The notes beneath the pieces are model-generated. The model searched no databases, was not told the DNA's origin, and was given only the letters and a program-made list of their open reading frames with translations. DNA of 44,326 nt from Candidatus Bathyarchaeota archaeon (GTDB taxonomy: Archaea; Thermoproteota; Bathyarchaeia; Bathyarchaeales; Bathycorpusculaceae): assembly GCA_016927895.1 (NCBI GenBank), contig JAFGLT010000069.1, forward strand, positions 1-44,326, in the 5' to 3' direction. Shown here piece by piece: positions 24,991 to 33,652 of the stretch (the first letter of the stretch is position 1; every line of letters begins with the position of its first letter). The translations under genes were made by a program, and so were the position numbers.

Positions 24991-25188
24991 ATATGTGAAG
25001 CTGTAATCAACATTTCAAAGTATTCGGAATTCGACAACCAAATAGAAAGATATGGAAAAGAAAGGTGGAAGCAACTGACTATCTTTTCGATTTTTGTGAA
25101 TTCTGAATTCTCAGCTTTATAGTTGGGAAAGGTTATACCCCCCTTATATAGTTAGATTTTAATGTGCATTTGATTGTTAATTGGCGGT

Positions 25189-28035
25189 TTAGCTTTCTGA
25201 GGTTACGGTTATTGTTGGCAAGTATTCGGCGAGTATCCACAACCCGGTTGGAGTGCTGCCGTCAAGTTTGTAAATGGGCATTGTATCATCGAAAGTTACT
25301 ACCGCGCCTTTCCAAGTTACGTCCAAAGCATCATAGAAGTTGTTAACTGAGTTAAGTCCAACTGGAAGCAGTTCAATTGTCTTGCTAGATGTGGATGTTT
25401 TGAGAGCGCCCACAGTAGTTCCAGCGACGGAATCGAATCTGTATAGTTTCACGTTTGCGGTGTCGGTGAACATTATTCCGGCGCCCCTTGTGCCACTTGA
25501 TATCATTTGGCTCCAGTGATGAGCTAAGCAACTGCCTGAGTAGTCGTAGAACGTGCCGGAGCCTTCTGCTACAATTGGATACCCGTTAGATGTTCCGTTC
25601 TCAGTCTGCACTGTTATTGAACTGACTGAGGTCGTTAAGCTTATGGGGCATAAGTCCGTAATTGTCCGTGATTGCGCTGAATCTATGAACATCAGCCTAA
25701 GTTGATAGTTGTAGTAGGTTACATTAGCAGGCAACGTAATCACTATGTTGGCGTAGACGTTTGGACAGTTGGAAGCGCCGCTTGACCATTCGGCTTCTTG
25801 CTGTATGATGTCTCTGACTACACCATTGTATATGACGTAGGCTGCTCCAGCGCCATAAACGCTGTCTTCGTTATTTATGCGCATGAAAGTTGCTGTGCTA
25901 GAAGTGTATGTGCCGATGACTGTTGAGGTTACGCTGAAACTTCCAATATCGAGATGTATTATCCCGTTGCTTAATTCATCATCGTCAGGGTCGTCTCCAG
26001 TGAAGTATTGGTTGGTGTATGCTAATGGTGTTTGAATTGCTTCGTCGCTTCCATCCCACCATAACTTAAATTCGGATACACCGCTATCTAAAAGAAACAC
26101 TACCATTTGGCTGCTACCGAAAACCGTAGAGTTGCTTGTTAAGCCCAACGGGATTTTGTATCCTGACGCCCAGTCCTCTACTTGGAAAGGAACTTCCTGT
26201 TCCACGCCATTTATGGTTTGGTTCAAATGGAGAGATTTAACAGAAATAGGCGGTATCGCTTTTGCTTCTGTGGACATGTCCAAGTTTTCACCTAGAAACC
26301 GCATTGTACCATTCTGTAACCATTCTACAACTATTGTTGAGTCCTCCTGTGACAAAATCATACTAAGATCAGGCTGAGGACCCAGCAACACGGCATCGAT
26401 TTCCCATGAATCTTGAATTGAATCTAAACCATCACTGCTTCCTCTAAATCTTATTGTTAATGTTGCTGAAGTCAAATACGAAGAAACAGAGACGTTTTTC
26501 CACCCGTTAACCAGTCCAGTAAGAGTAGTAAGAGTAGCCCAATTACTGCCAGTCCAAACGTCAACCACCAAATCCTCTGAGCCTAATGAACCAGCTTTGA
26601 TGCAAAGGGCTTGCTGGGGATCCGTGTAATTCACGTTTGTAAACTGCTCTTCAATATCCAACTGGAAACTAGTGCTATCCACCTCTTTTGTAACGGTCAC
26701 CAAATCAACGTATGCATGCTCGCCGCCTTCAATATCATCTGCCCGGAATCTTATTTGGAAATCTCCGATTAAGTATTGACTTTCGTCAATTTCATGTTGC
26801 CAGTGAACCCACTGATATTCAGTATACGCTCCTAACTGAACAATCTGGTCCCAGTCATGTCCATCCCAATAATAAAGCCTAAATTCATCGTTTTCACAAC
26901 CAGCATCGTAAAACCAGAAATCAACGAATATTTTTGATGCGTCGGAGCAATCCATTGAAGGAGTATACAAAGAACCTGACCTGCCCGTGTCCCACCCGTC
27001 AAAATCCGCGGAATAGCCACCATCCTTTACCTCATCGCTTTCCTTATTCCAATTACTGCTTTCATACCATCCCGATGGAACCCAACTTCCTTCAAACGAT
27101 TCGCTGTTAATCAGGGTGATATTTAACGCGCCACCCCCAGTGTTAGTTTCGGTCAAAGTGTCATATGTCGAGTCTGGCGCGGACTGTTGAGCAGTAAAGT
27201 TCGATTGAGAGCCAATGTCAGAAGAAGAGTCAACATCTGAGGTGTCCAGATCCACGTAATCCGCGTCGGTGTAAGTGCTGTTCTGTATAATCGCAGCAAC
27301 ATAACTGCTGAAAGATGAAGCAACCACTATTATGCCTCTGGTATCCTCAATTTTTATGAGGTACGAGTCAGGGTCTACTCCAGCAGGAAAATCAATTATG
27401 TAAGTGCCGTTTGCGTAAACTATGGGATCAGTAGTCGGAGATACGAGCTCCCATGTTGATGTCTCATCGAGATAGTGATAGAAACGCAAGTTCTGTTTTG
27501 CCAAGTTAATTAGGGGCTCAGTTCCGTCTTTATTTACGCTCACAACTGCTTGGGTTTCTGAGGAGCCTAGGATTTCTACGTCTAATCTGGACGATGCAAA
27601 GTAAGTCATGTTATACAAACCGATACCTGCCAAATCGTATGTGACAGAAAGATTTCCTGAACTGAAACTTGCATTCGAGAACCAGTCTGTTCTCAAATTT
27701 AAAGTAGTGACGTTAAATGATGCACTCCATTCTGGTCGGATATCTCCAATGTTTTCCAATCCGCTCTGCAGATAATTCGAGGCTAAAAGCCTAGCATACG
27801 ATGTGTTTCCAGTAACCTGCAAAACTGAGCCGTAATAACCCACTGTGAAACCTACAACCTGTTTCAAAGCCAAATTTATTTCATCTACGGCACTTAATAC
27901 CTGCGGATTATCTTCAACAGTACTGTAACGAATAGCGGAATAAGTGGTCATTACTGCGGCGATTAGAACTACTGCAACAAGCAAAGCTGCAATAATTGTA
28001 AACTGGCCTTTTTTATTGATCTTCAATTTTTTCAT
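25189..28035 (-). CDS. Giant pilin-like surface protein (948 residues)
   Basis: Begins with a class III signal (MKKLKINKKG, cleavage before QFTIIAALLVAVVLIAAV) and pilin-type hydrophobic helix, but is six times longer than a normal pilin. Residues about 50-320 are a beta-rich, N-glycosylation-rich (NxS/T) region. About 320-465 resembles a MAM/carbohydrate-binding jelly roll (SESFEGSWVPSGWYESSNW, FWFYDAGCENDEFRLYYW, HAYVDLVTVT), and about 470-570 a second such domain (GNSWEIDAVLL-like end). The C-terminal part (570-948) is again beta-rich with no membrane anchor. It starts 2 bases after the stop of the upstream gene. A pilus-tip adhesin is the best inference; no enzymatic motif is seen. Confidence 0.7.
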   Translation of the reverse strand: MKKLKINKKGQFTIIAALLVAVVLIAAVMTTYSAIRYSTVEDNPQVLSAVDEINLALKQVVGFTVGYYGSVLQVTGNTSYARLLASNYLQSGLENIGDIRPEWSASFNVTTLNLRTDWFSNASFSSGNLSVTYDLAGIGLYNMTYFASSRLDVEILGSSETQAVVSVNKDGTEPLINLAKQNLRFYHYLDETSTWELVSPTTDPIVYANGTYIIDFPAGVDPDSYLIKIEDTRGIIVVASSFSSYVAAIIQNSTYTDADYVDLDTSDVDSSSDIGSQSNFTAQQSAPDSTYDTLTETNTGGGALNITLINSESFEGSWVPSGWYESSNWNKESDEVKDGGYSADFDGWDTGRSGSLYTPSMDCSDASKIFVDFWFYDAGCENDEFRLYYWDGHDWDQIVQLGAYTEYQWVHWQHEIDESQYLIGDFQIRFRADDIEGGEHAYVDLVTVTKEVDSTSFQLDIEEQFTNVNYTDPQQALCIKAGSLGSEDLVVDVWTGSNWATLTTLTGLVNGWKNVSVSSYLTSATLTIRFRGSSDGLDSIQDSWEIDAVLLGPQPDLSMILSQEDSTIVVEWLQNGTMRFLGENLDMSTEAKAIPPISVKSLHLNQTINGVEQEVPFQVEDWASGYKIPLGLTSNSTVFGSSQMVVFLLDSGVSEFKLWWDGSDEAIQTPLAYTNQYFTGDDPDDDELSNGIIHLDIGSFSVTSTVIGTYTSSTATFMRINNEDSVYGAGAAYVIYNGVVRDIIQQEAEWSSGASNCPNVYANIVITLPANVTYYNYQLRLMFIDSAQSRTITDLCPISLTTSVSSITVQTENGTSNGYPIVAEGSGTFYDYSGSCLAHHWSQMISSGTRGAGIMFTDTANVKLYRFDSVAGTTVGALKTSTSSKTIELLPVGLNSVNNFYDALDVTWKGAVVTFDDTMPIYKLDGSTPTGLWILAEYLPTITVTSES

Positions 28036-28037
28036 TC

Positions 28038-29351
28038 TTAAGCCGCCCCCACAAAACCAAGTTGTAGAATAATCAGCCTAGATGTCCCATAACTCGTGTA
28101 TTCAGAACGATAAAGCCTAGGCTGATAATACGTAAGAAGACTAAGACATGTTAGACGGATATCAGGAGTACGCGTTAAACCAAGAGCCAAAAACGTTCCA
28201 GTAGTAGATGTAGATCCACTATTAACATGTCGATATATAGCCCCAGGAATATAATTTCCGACCGGATTAAAAACATAGAGTCCAACCTCCAAATCGTAAG
28301 TTGATAATATGGAATTCGACAATGCTCGCGTTGAAGTTTGGTATTCTGAAGGGTAAATGCCATAATAATTGCAGCAGTACATTGCTTCAGATGTAAGCGT
28401 AACAACACCGACGTCACTGGTGACACCGTTGGAATTATAAACATAAGCTTGATTATCTAGGCCTTGGAGAAATGCTCTAACGCCGCCTTGAGCTGTCATG
28501 CGCATGCCGTAAATTCCCCAGTCATTCTGCTGAGTCGGGAAAGCTGCTGTGTTGCTTACATAGTAAAAGGGATATCCTACAATGCTTGCCCACGTCCAAT
28601 TGTACTCGTTGACTTTTTGCCCAAGAAAGTAACTGTAACGCGCATACGAATTATCAGAATAAGGCGATGTACAATAAGCAGTAGGTATAGGCACGGCTTC
28701 CCCGCACGTGTTAATAATTACTGCGTTCTCTAGTGTTTCACCTTCCAATGGGGTGCCGCCCAATAGCTGCCCAAGTTCTGCGGTGTTTTGCACCATCACG
28801 GTGTTTACGAAATAGGGCGAGAGTAATTTATACAAATCTTCTGCCAAACTCTGGGCCGTGTAACCAGTAATCCACCATCCGTTTGCGTCACTGCAGTTTA
28901 AAATATACAGTGTACCTTCGCCACTGTCTTCCCCTATCTTTTCGGGAATAACGTTAAAGGTAACGTTTGCAGAAGCAGCCAAATAGGAAGACGCATCTGA
29001 AGTGGTGCCTAAACTGTCCGTGTTCGAAATAGTAATCAAGTTATTGTATAATTCAGCTCCACTGGCACTACTACCCACCTCATAAACTGTGAGGTTGTAT
29101 ATTACGTTAGCCGGCAGAGAAGCTGAAAGGGCAATCTGAACTTCATTCCAGAGCGTGACATTTTCAATGTCAAAAGCGGCGGTACTCAAACCATAGTCTG
29201 AATCCAAAACCTGCAATGTAGTAAAGGACAGTCGCCTAAGATTTACGGGTGAAACCTCTCTTGGCCCTGGCAAAACGGCAAAAAAAGATACACCTATAAA
29301 AGCGCCAGTAATTATGATGATGACTACTAAGACTTCGATTGTACGCATCAT
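28038..29351 (-). CDS. Membrane-anchored secreted protein of the pilus operon
   Basis: 437 residues of unknown family. The N-terminus MMRTIEVLVVIIIITGAFIG is a single hydrophobic segment without the K/R-A/G cleavage site of its neighbours, so it may be an uncleaved anchor or a pseudopilin that starts directly at the helix (E at position 6, as in filament subunits). The rest is exported, with a Rossmann-like stretch near 150-215 (GTLYILNCSDANGWWITGY, AVIINTCGEAVP) that recalls a glutamine-amidotransferase-like fold but has no clear catalytic triad. It is located 2-4 bases from both neighbours, so it is part of the pilus operon. Confidence 0.6.
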   Translation of the reverse strand: MMRTIEVLVVIIIITGAFIGVSFFAVLPGPREVSPVNLRRLSFTTLQVLDSDYGLSTAAFDIENVTLWNEVQIALSASLPANVIYNLTVYEVGSSASGAELYNNLITISNTDSLGTTSDASSYLAASANVTFNVIPEKIGEDSGEGTLYILNCSDANGWWITGYTAQSLAEDLYKLLSPYFVNTVMVQNTAELGQLLGGTPLEGETLENAVIINTCGEAVPIPTAYCTSPYSDNSYARYSYFLGQKVNEYNWTWASIVGYPFYYVSNTAAFPTQQNDWGIYGMRMTAQGGVRAFLQGLDNQAYVYNSNGVTSDVGVVTLTSEAMYCCNYYGIYPSEYQTSTRALSNSILSTYDLEVGLYVFNPVGNYIPGAIYRHVNSGSTSTTGTFLALGLTRTPDIRLTCLSLLTYYQPRLYRSEYTSYGTSRLIILQLGFVGAA

Positions 29352-29354
29352 CTT

Positions 29355-30569
29355 TTAGCCGACCACCTGATACCCTTCTAAACTCCACAAAGCAATAGTA
29401 ACCTGATAAGCCACACCACCAACTATGACTTGTCGCATGTCAGTTGCGACCCACTCCTGTGACGCAGGGTCGCCCCCGAAAACCACAGGAAAAGCAAGAG
29501 AACTAACACCCCAAGGCATCATAACTAATCCACCTTCAACAGTACTTTTCTTGTAAGTAATTATCAAAATTCCCGGATTATCTGTAGGGATGTTAACGAC
29601 TTCATAAGGGGACCCCTCACCAGAGTTAACGTGCCCGTAAGAATTTTCTAATGGCATCTCACGTAAGGTAAAATCATCGGCCAAGTAAACAAGAGTTGCA
29701 TTATACTTCACCTCTGAACTTGGAGGATCATAATAGTCGATGTCAAAACTATGTGCAATTAAGATCCTGCCCTCAGATACGTCATCAACAAGAGGAATTA
29801 TATACGCCTCTTCACCAGAAACTCGCTCGTGATATCCTACTCCAACCAAACCGCCTATATGAACATAAGCAATAAACGAGTAACTCGAACTGCTCTTTGT
29901 AACCTCAACAAATTCCAAAGTAACTGAACCATCTTCGTTGGTAGTAGACTCTCCAGTATCAATACTATAGGAGGGTTGACCCCCGTTGAGTGAAACAGAT
30001 AGCATGCAGTAAGTCACACGTGCATTAGCTAACGGAAAACCAGTGCCATATGCATTAAGAGATAAGCGCAATGGGCTCGCAGCTTGATCTTCTGTAATCG
30101 TAACTGTTACTATCGGCTTGAAAGTAAGTTGAAAACCATATTCGTTTCTGATTCCGAGAAGATCCAGCGCTGTGGTATAATTAAGGCTACTACCATGAGA
30201 CACCAGCAGAAAGTTTTTGTCCCCAATAGTTATATTACTATAAGTCTCGCCAGTTTTCGGATAAAAAACTGAGGTTCCACTAGAAGAAGTCAAGCGCATA
30301 AGGGAAAACGAACTAATCCTGTACTGGGTAAACTCGGGGTCTTGTAAACCAAAACCTGTGGGAAGTTCATCTTCTTGTCCCCAGTTCACTGGAATACCCG
30401 GATTTAACAACATGTTGTCAAGTAGATCGCTGGCTCTAGTGGCAGTTGCTCTGTGACGCTGATAAATAACCGCCGTTTGAATTGTTTGATTAAAAAGACC
30501 AATGAAAAGCAGGGTCGCAGCTAGAAAAACGGTGACTGCTACCATATGGTCTATTGTTGAGCTTACCAT
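29355..30569 (-). CDS. Pilin-like secreted protein
   Basis: 404 residues. The N-terminus is a very short lead MVSSTIDHM followed by the hydrophobic helix VAVTVFLAATLLFIGLFN and an amphipathic continuation with TRASDLLDNMLLNPG, like the N-terminal helix of Tad-type pseudopilins. No classical leader is visible. The exported part includes an Ig-like segment (SPLRLSLNAYGTGFPLANAR, NEDGSVTLEFVEVT). It is encoded 3 bases before the next gene and 5 bases after the previous one, in the pilus operon. A minor pilin or assembly-priming subunit is likely; no other family is recognised. Confidence 0.6.
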   Translation of the reverse strand: MVSSTIDHMVAVTVFLAATLLFIGLFNQTIQTAVIYQRHRATATRASDLLDNMLLNPGIPVNWGQEDELPTGFGLQDPEFTQYRISSFSLMRLTSSSGTSVFYPKTGETYSNITIGDKNFLLVSHGSSLNYTTALDLLGIRNEYGFQLTFKPIVTVTITEDQAASPLRLSLNAYGTGFPLANARVTYCMLSVSLNGGQPSYSIDTGESTTNEDGSVTLEFVEVTKSSSSYSFIAYVHIGGLVGVGYHERVSGEEAYIIPLVDDVSEGRILIAHSFDIDYYDPPSSEVKYNATLVYLADDFTLREMPLENSYGHVNSGEGSPYEVVNIPTDNPGILIITYKKSTVEGGLVMMPWGVSSLAFPVVFGGDPASQEWVATDMRQVIVGGVAYQVTIALWSLEGYQVVG

Positions 30570-30574
30570 GTTTA

Positions 30575-31054
30575 CTAGTCTCCTTCGAACGACAGCAAAA
30601 TCGTGCCGTTAACCAACTTTTCAGCAACCAAGTTTGCATCCGTTGAGTTGCTCATAAACTCCGAGCCGGAGTCCCAATTAACGTTCGACCCCAACGTAAC
30701 TGACGTCGTCGCCTCTATGCTACCTCCCATAAACTTTAGCTTAATATCTAGAAACTGACTGGAATTAGCCTCCGCCGCTCTCAATGATGCGTTACCCGTG
30801 TACGCATAGCCTTCTATGAAAGGCGAAATCGCTAAGCTGCTTCGAACAGTGCCTGATGATATTGAATCATGACTCAAAGCGGAGTATATTTGTTGAATAG
30901 AGCTTCCCAAATGGCTTGCTGTCTCCTCCAGTGCAAGCGTCTGACGTGAGTCTACCCAACTGTTCATGAGCCAAGCAGCTGTCAAGGGAAAGAGGAAAAT
31001 CTGCATTATCAACAGCGGAATCATGATCATGTATTCGATAGTTATCTGTGGCAA
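30575..31054 (-). CDS. TadE-like minor pilin
   Basis: 159 residues. The opening MPQITIEYMIMIPLLIMQIF has an early glutamate (E7) before a hydrophobic helix (residues 9-30), as in TadE-like pseudopilins, and continues with RQTLALEETASHLGSSIQQIY, an amphipathic helix. The head is small and beta-rich (LDIKLKFMGGSIEATTSVTL). No leader peptide is seen, so cleavage is uncertain. Its place in the operon, between a pilin with a class III signal and the 404-residue pilin-like protein, supports a minor subunit of the filament. Confidence 0.62.
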   Translation of the reverse strand: MPQITIEYMIMIPLLIMQIFLFPLTAAWLMNSWVDSRQTLALEETASHLGSSIQQIYSALSHDSISSGTVRSSLAISPFIEGYAYTGNASLRAAEANSSQFLDIKLKFMGGSIEATTSVTLGSNVNWDSGSEFMSNSTDANLVAEKLVNGTILLSFEGD

Positions 31055-31071
31055 ACGTTCTCCTCCATTTT

Positions 31072-31971
31072 TTAAACTTGACCTATCGTCACGATTACTT
31101 TTCCAATGTAAAACTCAACCACGGAGTCTGGAAGTAGAGTAACTGTCTCAGTGGTATGGTCGAATTGAAAGAAATCAGCGTCAAACCCTAAATCAGCGTT
31201 TGGAAAAGTGACGGTAATCCGAACTTGGTCAACGCCGCTTCTCACTATTTTTATGACATCGTTTCCGGTCAGAGTTATCGATTGGGACTTGTACTGATGA
31301 TTGCCCGGTTCAAGAGCAGGCAAATAAAACTTCGCGTAGTATGAGGTCCCTTCAGGTCCCGTTATTGTTGAATTTAACATTCTCATGGAAGGAATGGCAA
31401 CTATTCGGGTGTAGTTTCCCTCTTGCATAGGTAATTTTTCGACGCAGAATACTTGACTCACGGGTGCTGAAGAACCCTTTTGCAGAAAAGAACCGTTAGA
31501 CGAAGGCAACACACGTTCAAAGTAATTGTTGCCAACAGAGTATGTGCTTACAGGTATGTTAAACAGGATCATTCCAGTGAAATTGCTAAACAGGGGTTCC
31601 CACGCTGAACCGCCATGTGGGTAAATTTCAAAAGTATAGTTTACCGCTATCGATTGAAATTTCATGTTCCCGTATTGGCTTGAGTAACGAACTGTTTGAG
31701 TGCGGCCGATGGTCCACGCTATATCGTCAAGTTGAAGACCTGTTGTAAGCATGAACTGCTTGTTAGTGCTGAACTCGTTTTCAGCCATTCTTGAATCCAA
31801 GAAAGTGTTCGCGTAAGTCATAGCTACAAGTATCATAACGACTACGGCCGCGGTCATTATAGTCGTTGCAACGGCTGGAGCAACTGCTCGCTTATCTTTC
31901 CGTAAACTTTGCGTAAGACCGTCTCTCGTTTTTTCTCCGCTCCTATCAAATTGATATGAAAAGAGGCACAA
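31072..31971 (-). CDS. Pilin-like protein with class III signal
   Basis: 299 residues. A 30-residue basic leader (ending LRKDKRA) precedes VAPAVATTIMTAAVVVMILV, so prepilin peptidase would cut after A30. The head is about 230 residues, beta-rich (FEIYPHGGSAWEPLF, QVRITVTFPNADLGFDADFF). The long leader is unusual; ATG 31971 is the only start codon in frame before the cleavage site and overlaps the membrane-protein gene by 26 bases, although GGAG occurs later, inside the leader. It is the first pilin gene after the assembly machinery. Confidence 0.7.
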   Translation of the reverse strand: MCLFSYQFDRSGEKTRDGLTQSLRKDKRAVAPAVATTIMTAAVVVMILVAMTYANTFLDSRMAENEFSTNKQFMLTTGLQLDDIAWTIGRTQTVRYSSQYGNMKFQSIAVNYTFEIYPHGGSAWEPLFSNFTGMILFNIPVSTYSVGNNYFERVLPSSNGSFLQKGSSAPVSQVFCVEKLPMQEGNYTRIVAIPSMRMLNSTITGPEGTSYYAKFYLPALEPGNHQYKSQSITLTGNDVIKIVRSGVDQVRITVTFPNADLGFDADFFQFDHTTETVTLLPDSVVEFYIGKVIVTIGQV

Positions 31972-33652
31972 CCTTAGCTGCTACACATGCTATGATTACT
32001 AGTATTGATGCATGCTTGAACCCGGCGGCCACTGACTCCTCGCTAATCTTTCCAGCTACAATACCTATCAAGTAGCTATGGAAAATCACTGAAGTCATGA
32101 ATACCAACGTGACTGCACTGTTATCTTTCGGCGTAGTTTCTCCTCCTACGCTAGTGGGTATGATACTCCCAGTTGTGAAACTTAGCATCATGACTGTGGT
32201 TGCCACAAGCAGAATCGAAGCCAAGTAAGGCATCATGATGTAAGGGCGAACAGACATCTTCTTTTCTTTCTCTACTTCCTGCGTCAGATTATTGAATCTG
32301 GCAAGTGACTCAATCATGGCAATCGTACCGCCTCCAACGTCTATAGTTTCGACGAGGAGAAACATGACTATCTGCGTCATCCAGCTTTTAGTTCTATTCA
32401 GAAATCCCATTATTACCTTCTTTAAAGGTAAACCCCACGATATTTCAGAGCTTATTTTGCGTAGATCTTTGCTGAAAGAGCCGTAATCGCGATTGGATAA
32501 GCTTTCGATGCACTTTTCAGGTGATAAACCAGTTTTTCGCACTTCAGTTAAATCTCGGAGAAAGCTGGCAACACCTTGCTCAGTATCGACTTTTTTCTTG
32601 TTTAGTCTAATATACACCACCGCTGCAGGCGCTGTAGCAATAAACAATGCGATTGATATTGCAACGGGCATATCAATAATTGTCTGAATCCCCGCCATAA
32701 ACGGAAGATCAACCATTCCCACAAAACTTGTGAGGATGAGGAAAACTACAATACCTATTATACCGCAGATTCCGTATACTTTGTAAGGGCGCATATCTGT
32801 GATTGGTGTCTTTGGCTGCATGCTGTGAGCTAAGTAAATGAACATCATCGACAGCATAGGCGTGAAAAGATACGTATACATGATAATGCCAGACATCATA
32901 GAGGTGCCTGCTGTAGGCTGAATCTCGTTGACGGCAAACAGGATGTAGAAGCACAATGACATCATGACCATTACGATAATGAAAGTTTCTAAGAGCATAC
33001 CAAGGCGTTCTGCCGCAGACTTGACTCGTAGCGCACGTGTCTTGAATATTTCTTCAGCTTTTCGTTCAAGAAAGTGTCCGATATCTCCGCCGATGATGAC
33101 AGTTGAGGCGTAACCTGATAGGAAGTCCCTGAATATGTCTAATGGATTCTTTTTTGCCGCTTGTTCCAAAGCTGTTAGAGGGTCTCTGCCAAAGATTTCC
33201 ACATCTTTTATTACTTCCCTAGCTTCTACACGCATAGCGGGCATTAGCTCAACCTCGGATAGCCTCTTGAAGCTTGTGTAAGGCGCAATACCTCCAGATG
33301 CCATAACGCTGATGTAGGCAGCGGCGAAGGGCATCTCTCTTTCTAAGCCAGATGCGCGGTCACTGGCCTTGGAGAGTGGAACTATAAGGAAACCTACCAT
33401 TATGTAAAGCGGAAAGGGAATTAAGAATAGAAGTGGGAGAAAGCCAAATAATGCGAAAATTAGTGATATTACAGATACAGGGATTGTTAATACTGCAATA
33501 AAAAGCATAAGGGATACGTATGTTTCAGGATAGATTTTGATTTGGGCCTTGTTAAGTTTATCCTTGAATTGATAAACGTGTTTAAGAAAGAAGGGGGCTA
33601 TGCCGCCGAAGAGGCGAAAAGACCACGCTTCAAGAGTTTCTAGAAGCGGCAA
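31946..33652 (-). CDS. TadC/GspF-like pilus assembly membrane protein
   Basis: 568-residue inner-membrane platform protein with two type II secretion F domains in tandem, as in archaeal ArlJ-related and pilus platform proteins. The first is near 90-215 (EMPFAAAYISVMASGGIAPYTSF, with FLSGYASTVIIGGDIGHFLE) and the second near 365-500 (FLRDLTEVRKTGLSPEKCIE, LVETIDVGGGTIAMIESLARF). Around them are about nine hydrophobic segments, e.g. ETFIIVMVMMSLCFYILF, YLFTPMLSMMFIYLA and ILVIIACVAAKVVPLFI. It would be moved by the ATPase encoded just upstream, whose frame it overlaps by 23 bases. Archaellum genes (arlF, G, H) are absent, so a pilus and not an archaellum is indicated. Confidence 0.85.
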   Translation of the reverse strand: MPLLETLEAWSFRLFGGIAPFFLKHVYQFKDKLNKAQIKIYPETYVSLMLFIAVLTIPVSVISLIFALFGFLPLLFLIPFPLYIMVGFLIVPLSKASDRASGLEREMPFAAAYISVMASGGIAPYTSFKRLSEVELMPAMRVEAREVIKDVEIFGRDPLTALEQAAKKNPLDIFRDFLSGYASTVIIGGDIGHFLERKAEEIFKTRALRVKSAAERLGMLLETFIIVMVMMSLCFYILFAVNEIQPTAGTSMMSGIIMYTYLFTPMLSMMFIYLAHSMQPKTPITDMRPYKVYGICGIIGIVVFLILTSFVGMVDLPFMAGIQTIIDMPVAISIALFIATAPAAVVYIRLNKKKVDTEQGVASFLRDLTEVRKTGLSPEKCIESLSNRDYGSFSKDLRKISSEISWGLPLKKVIMGFLNRTKSWMTQIVMFLLVETIDVGGGTIAMIESLARFNNLTQEVEKEKKMSVRPYIMMPYLASILLVATTVMMLSFTTGSIIPTSVGGETTPKDNSAVTLVFMTSVIFHSYLIGIVAGKISEESVAAGFKHASILVIIACVAAKVVPLFISI

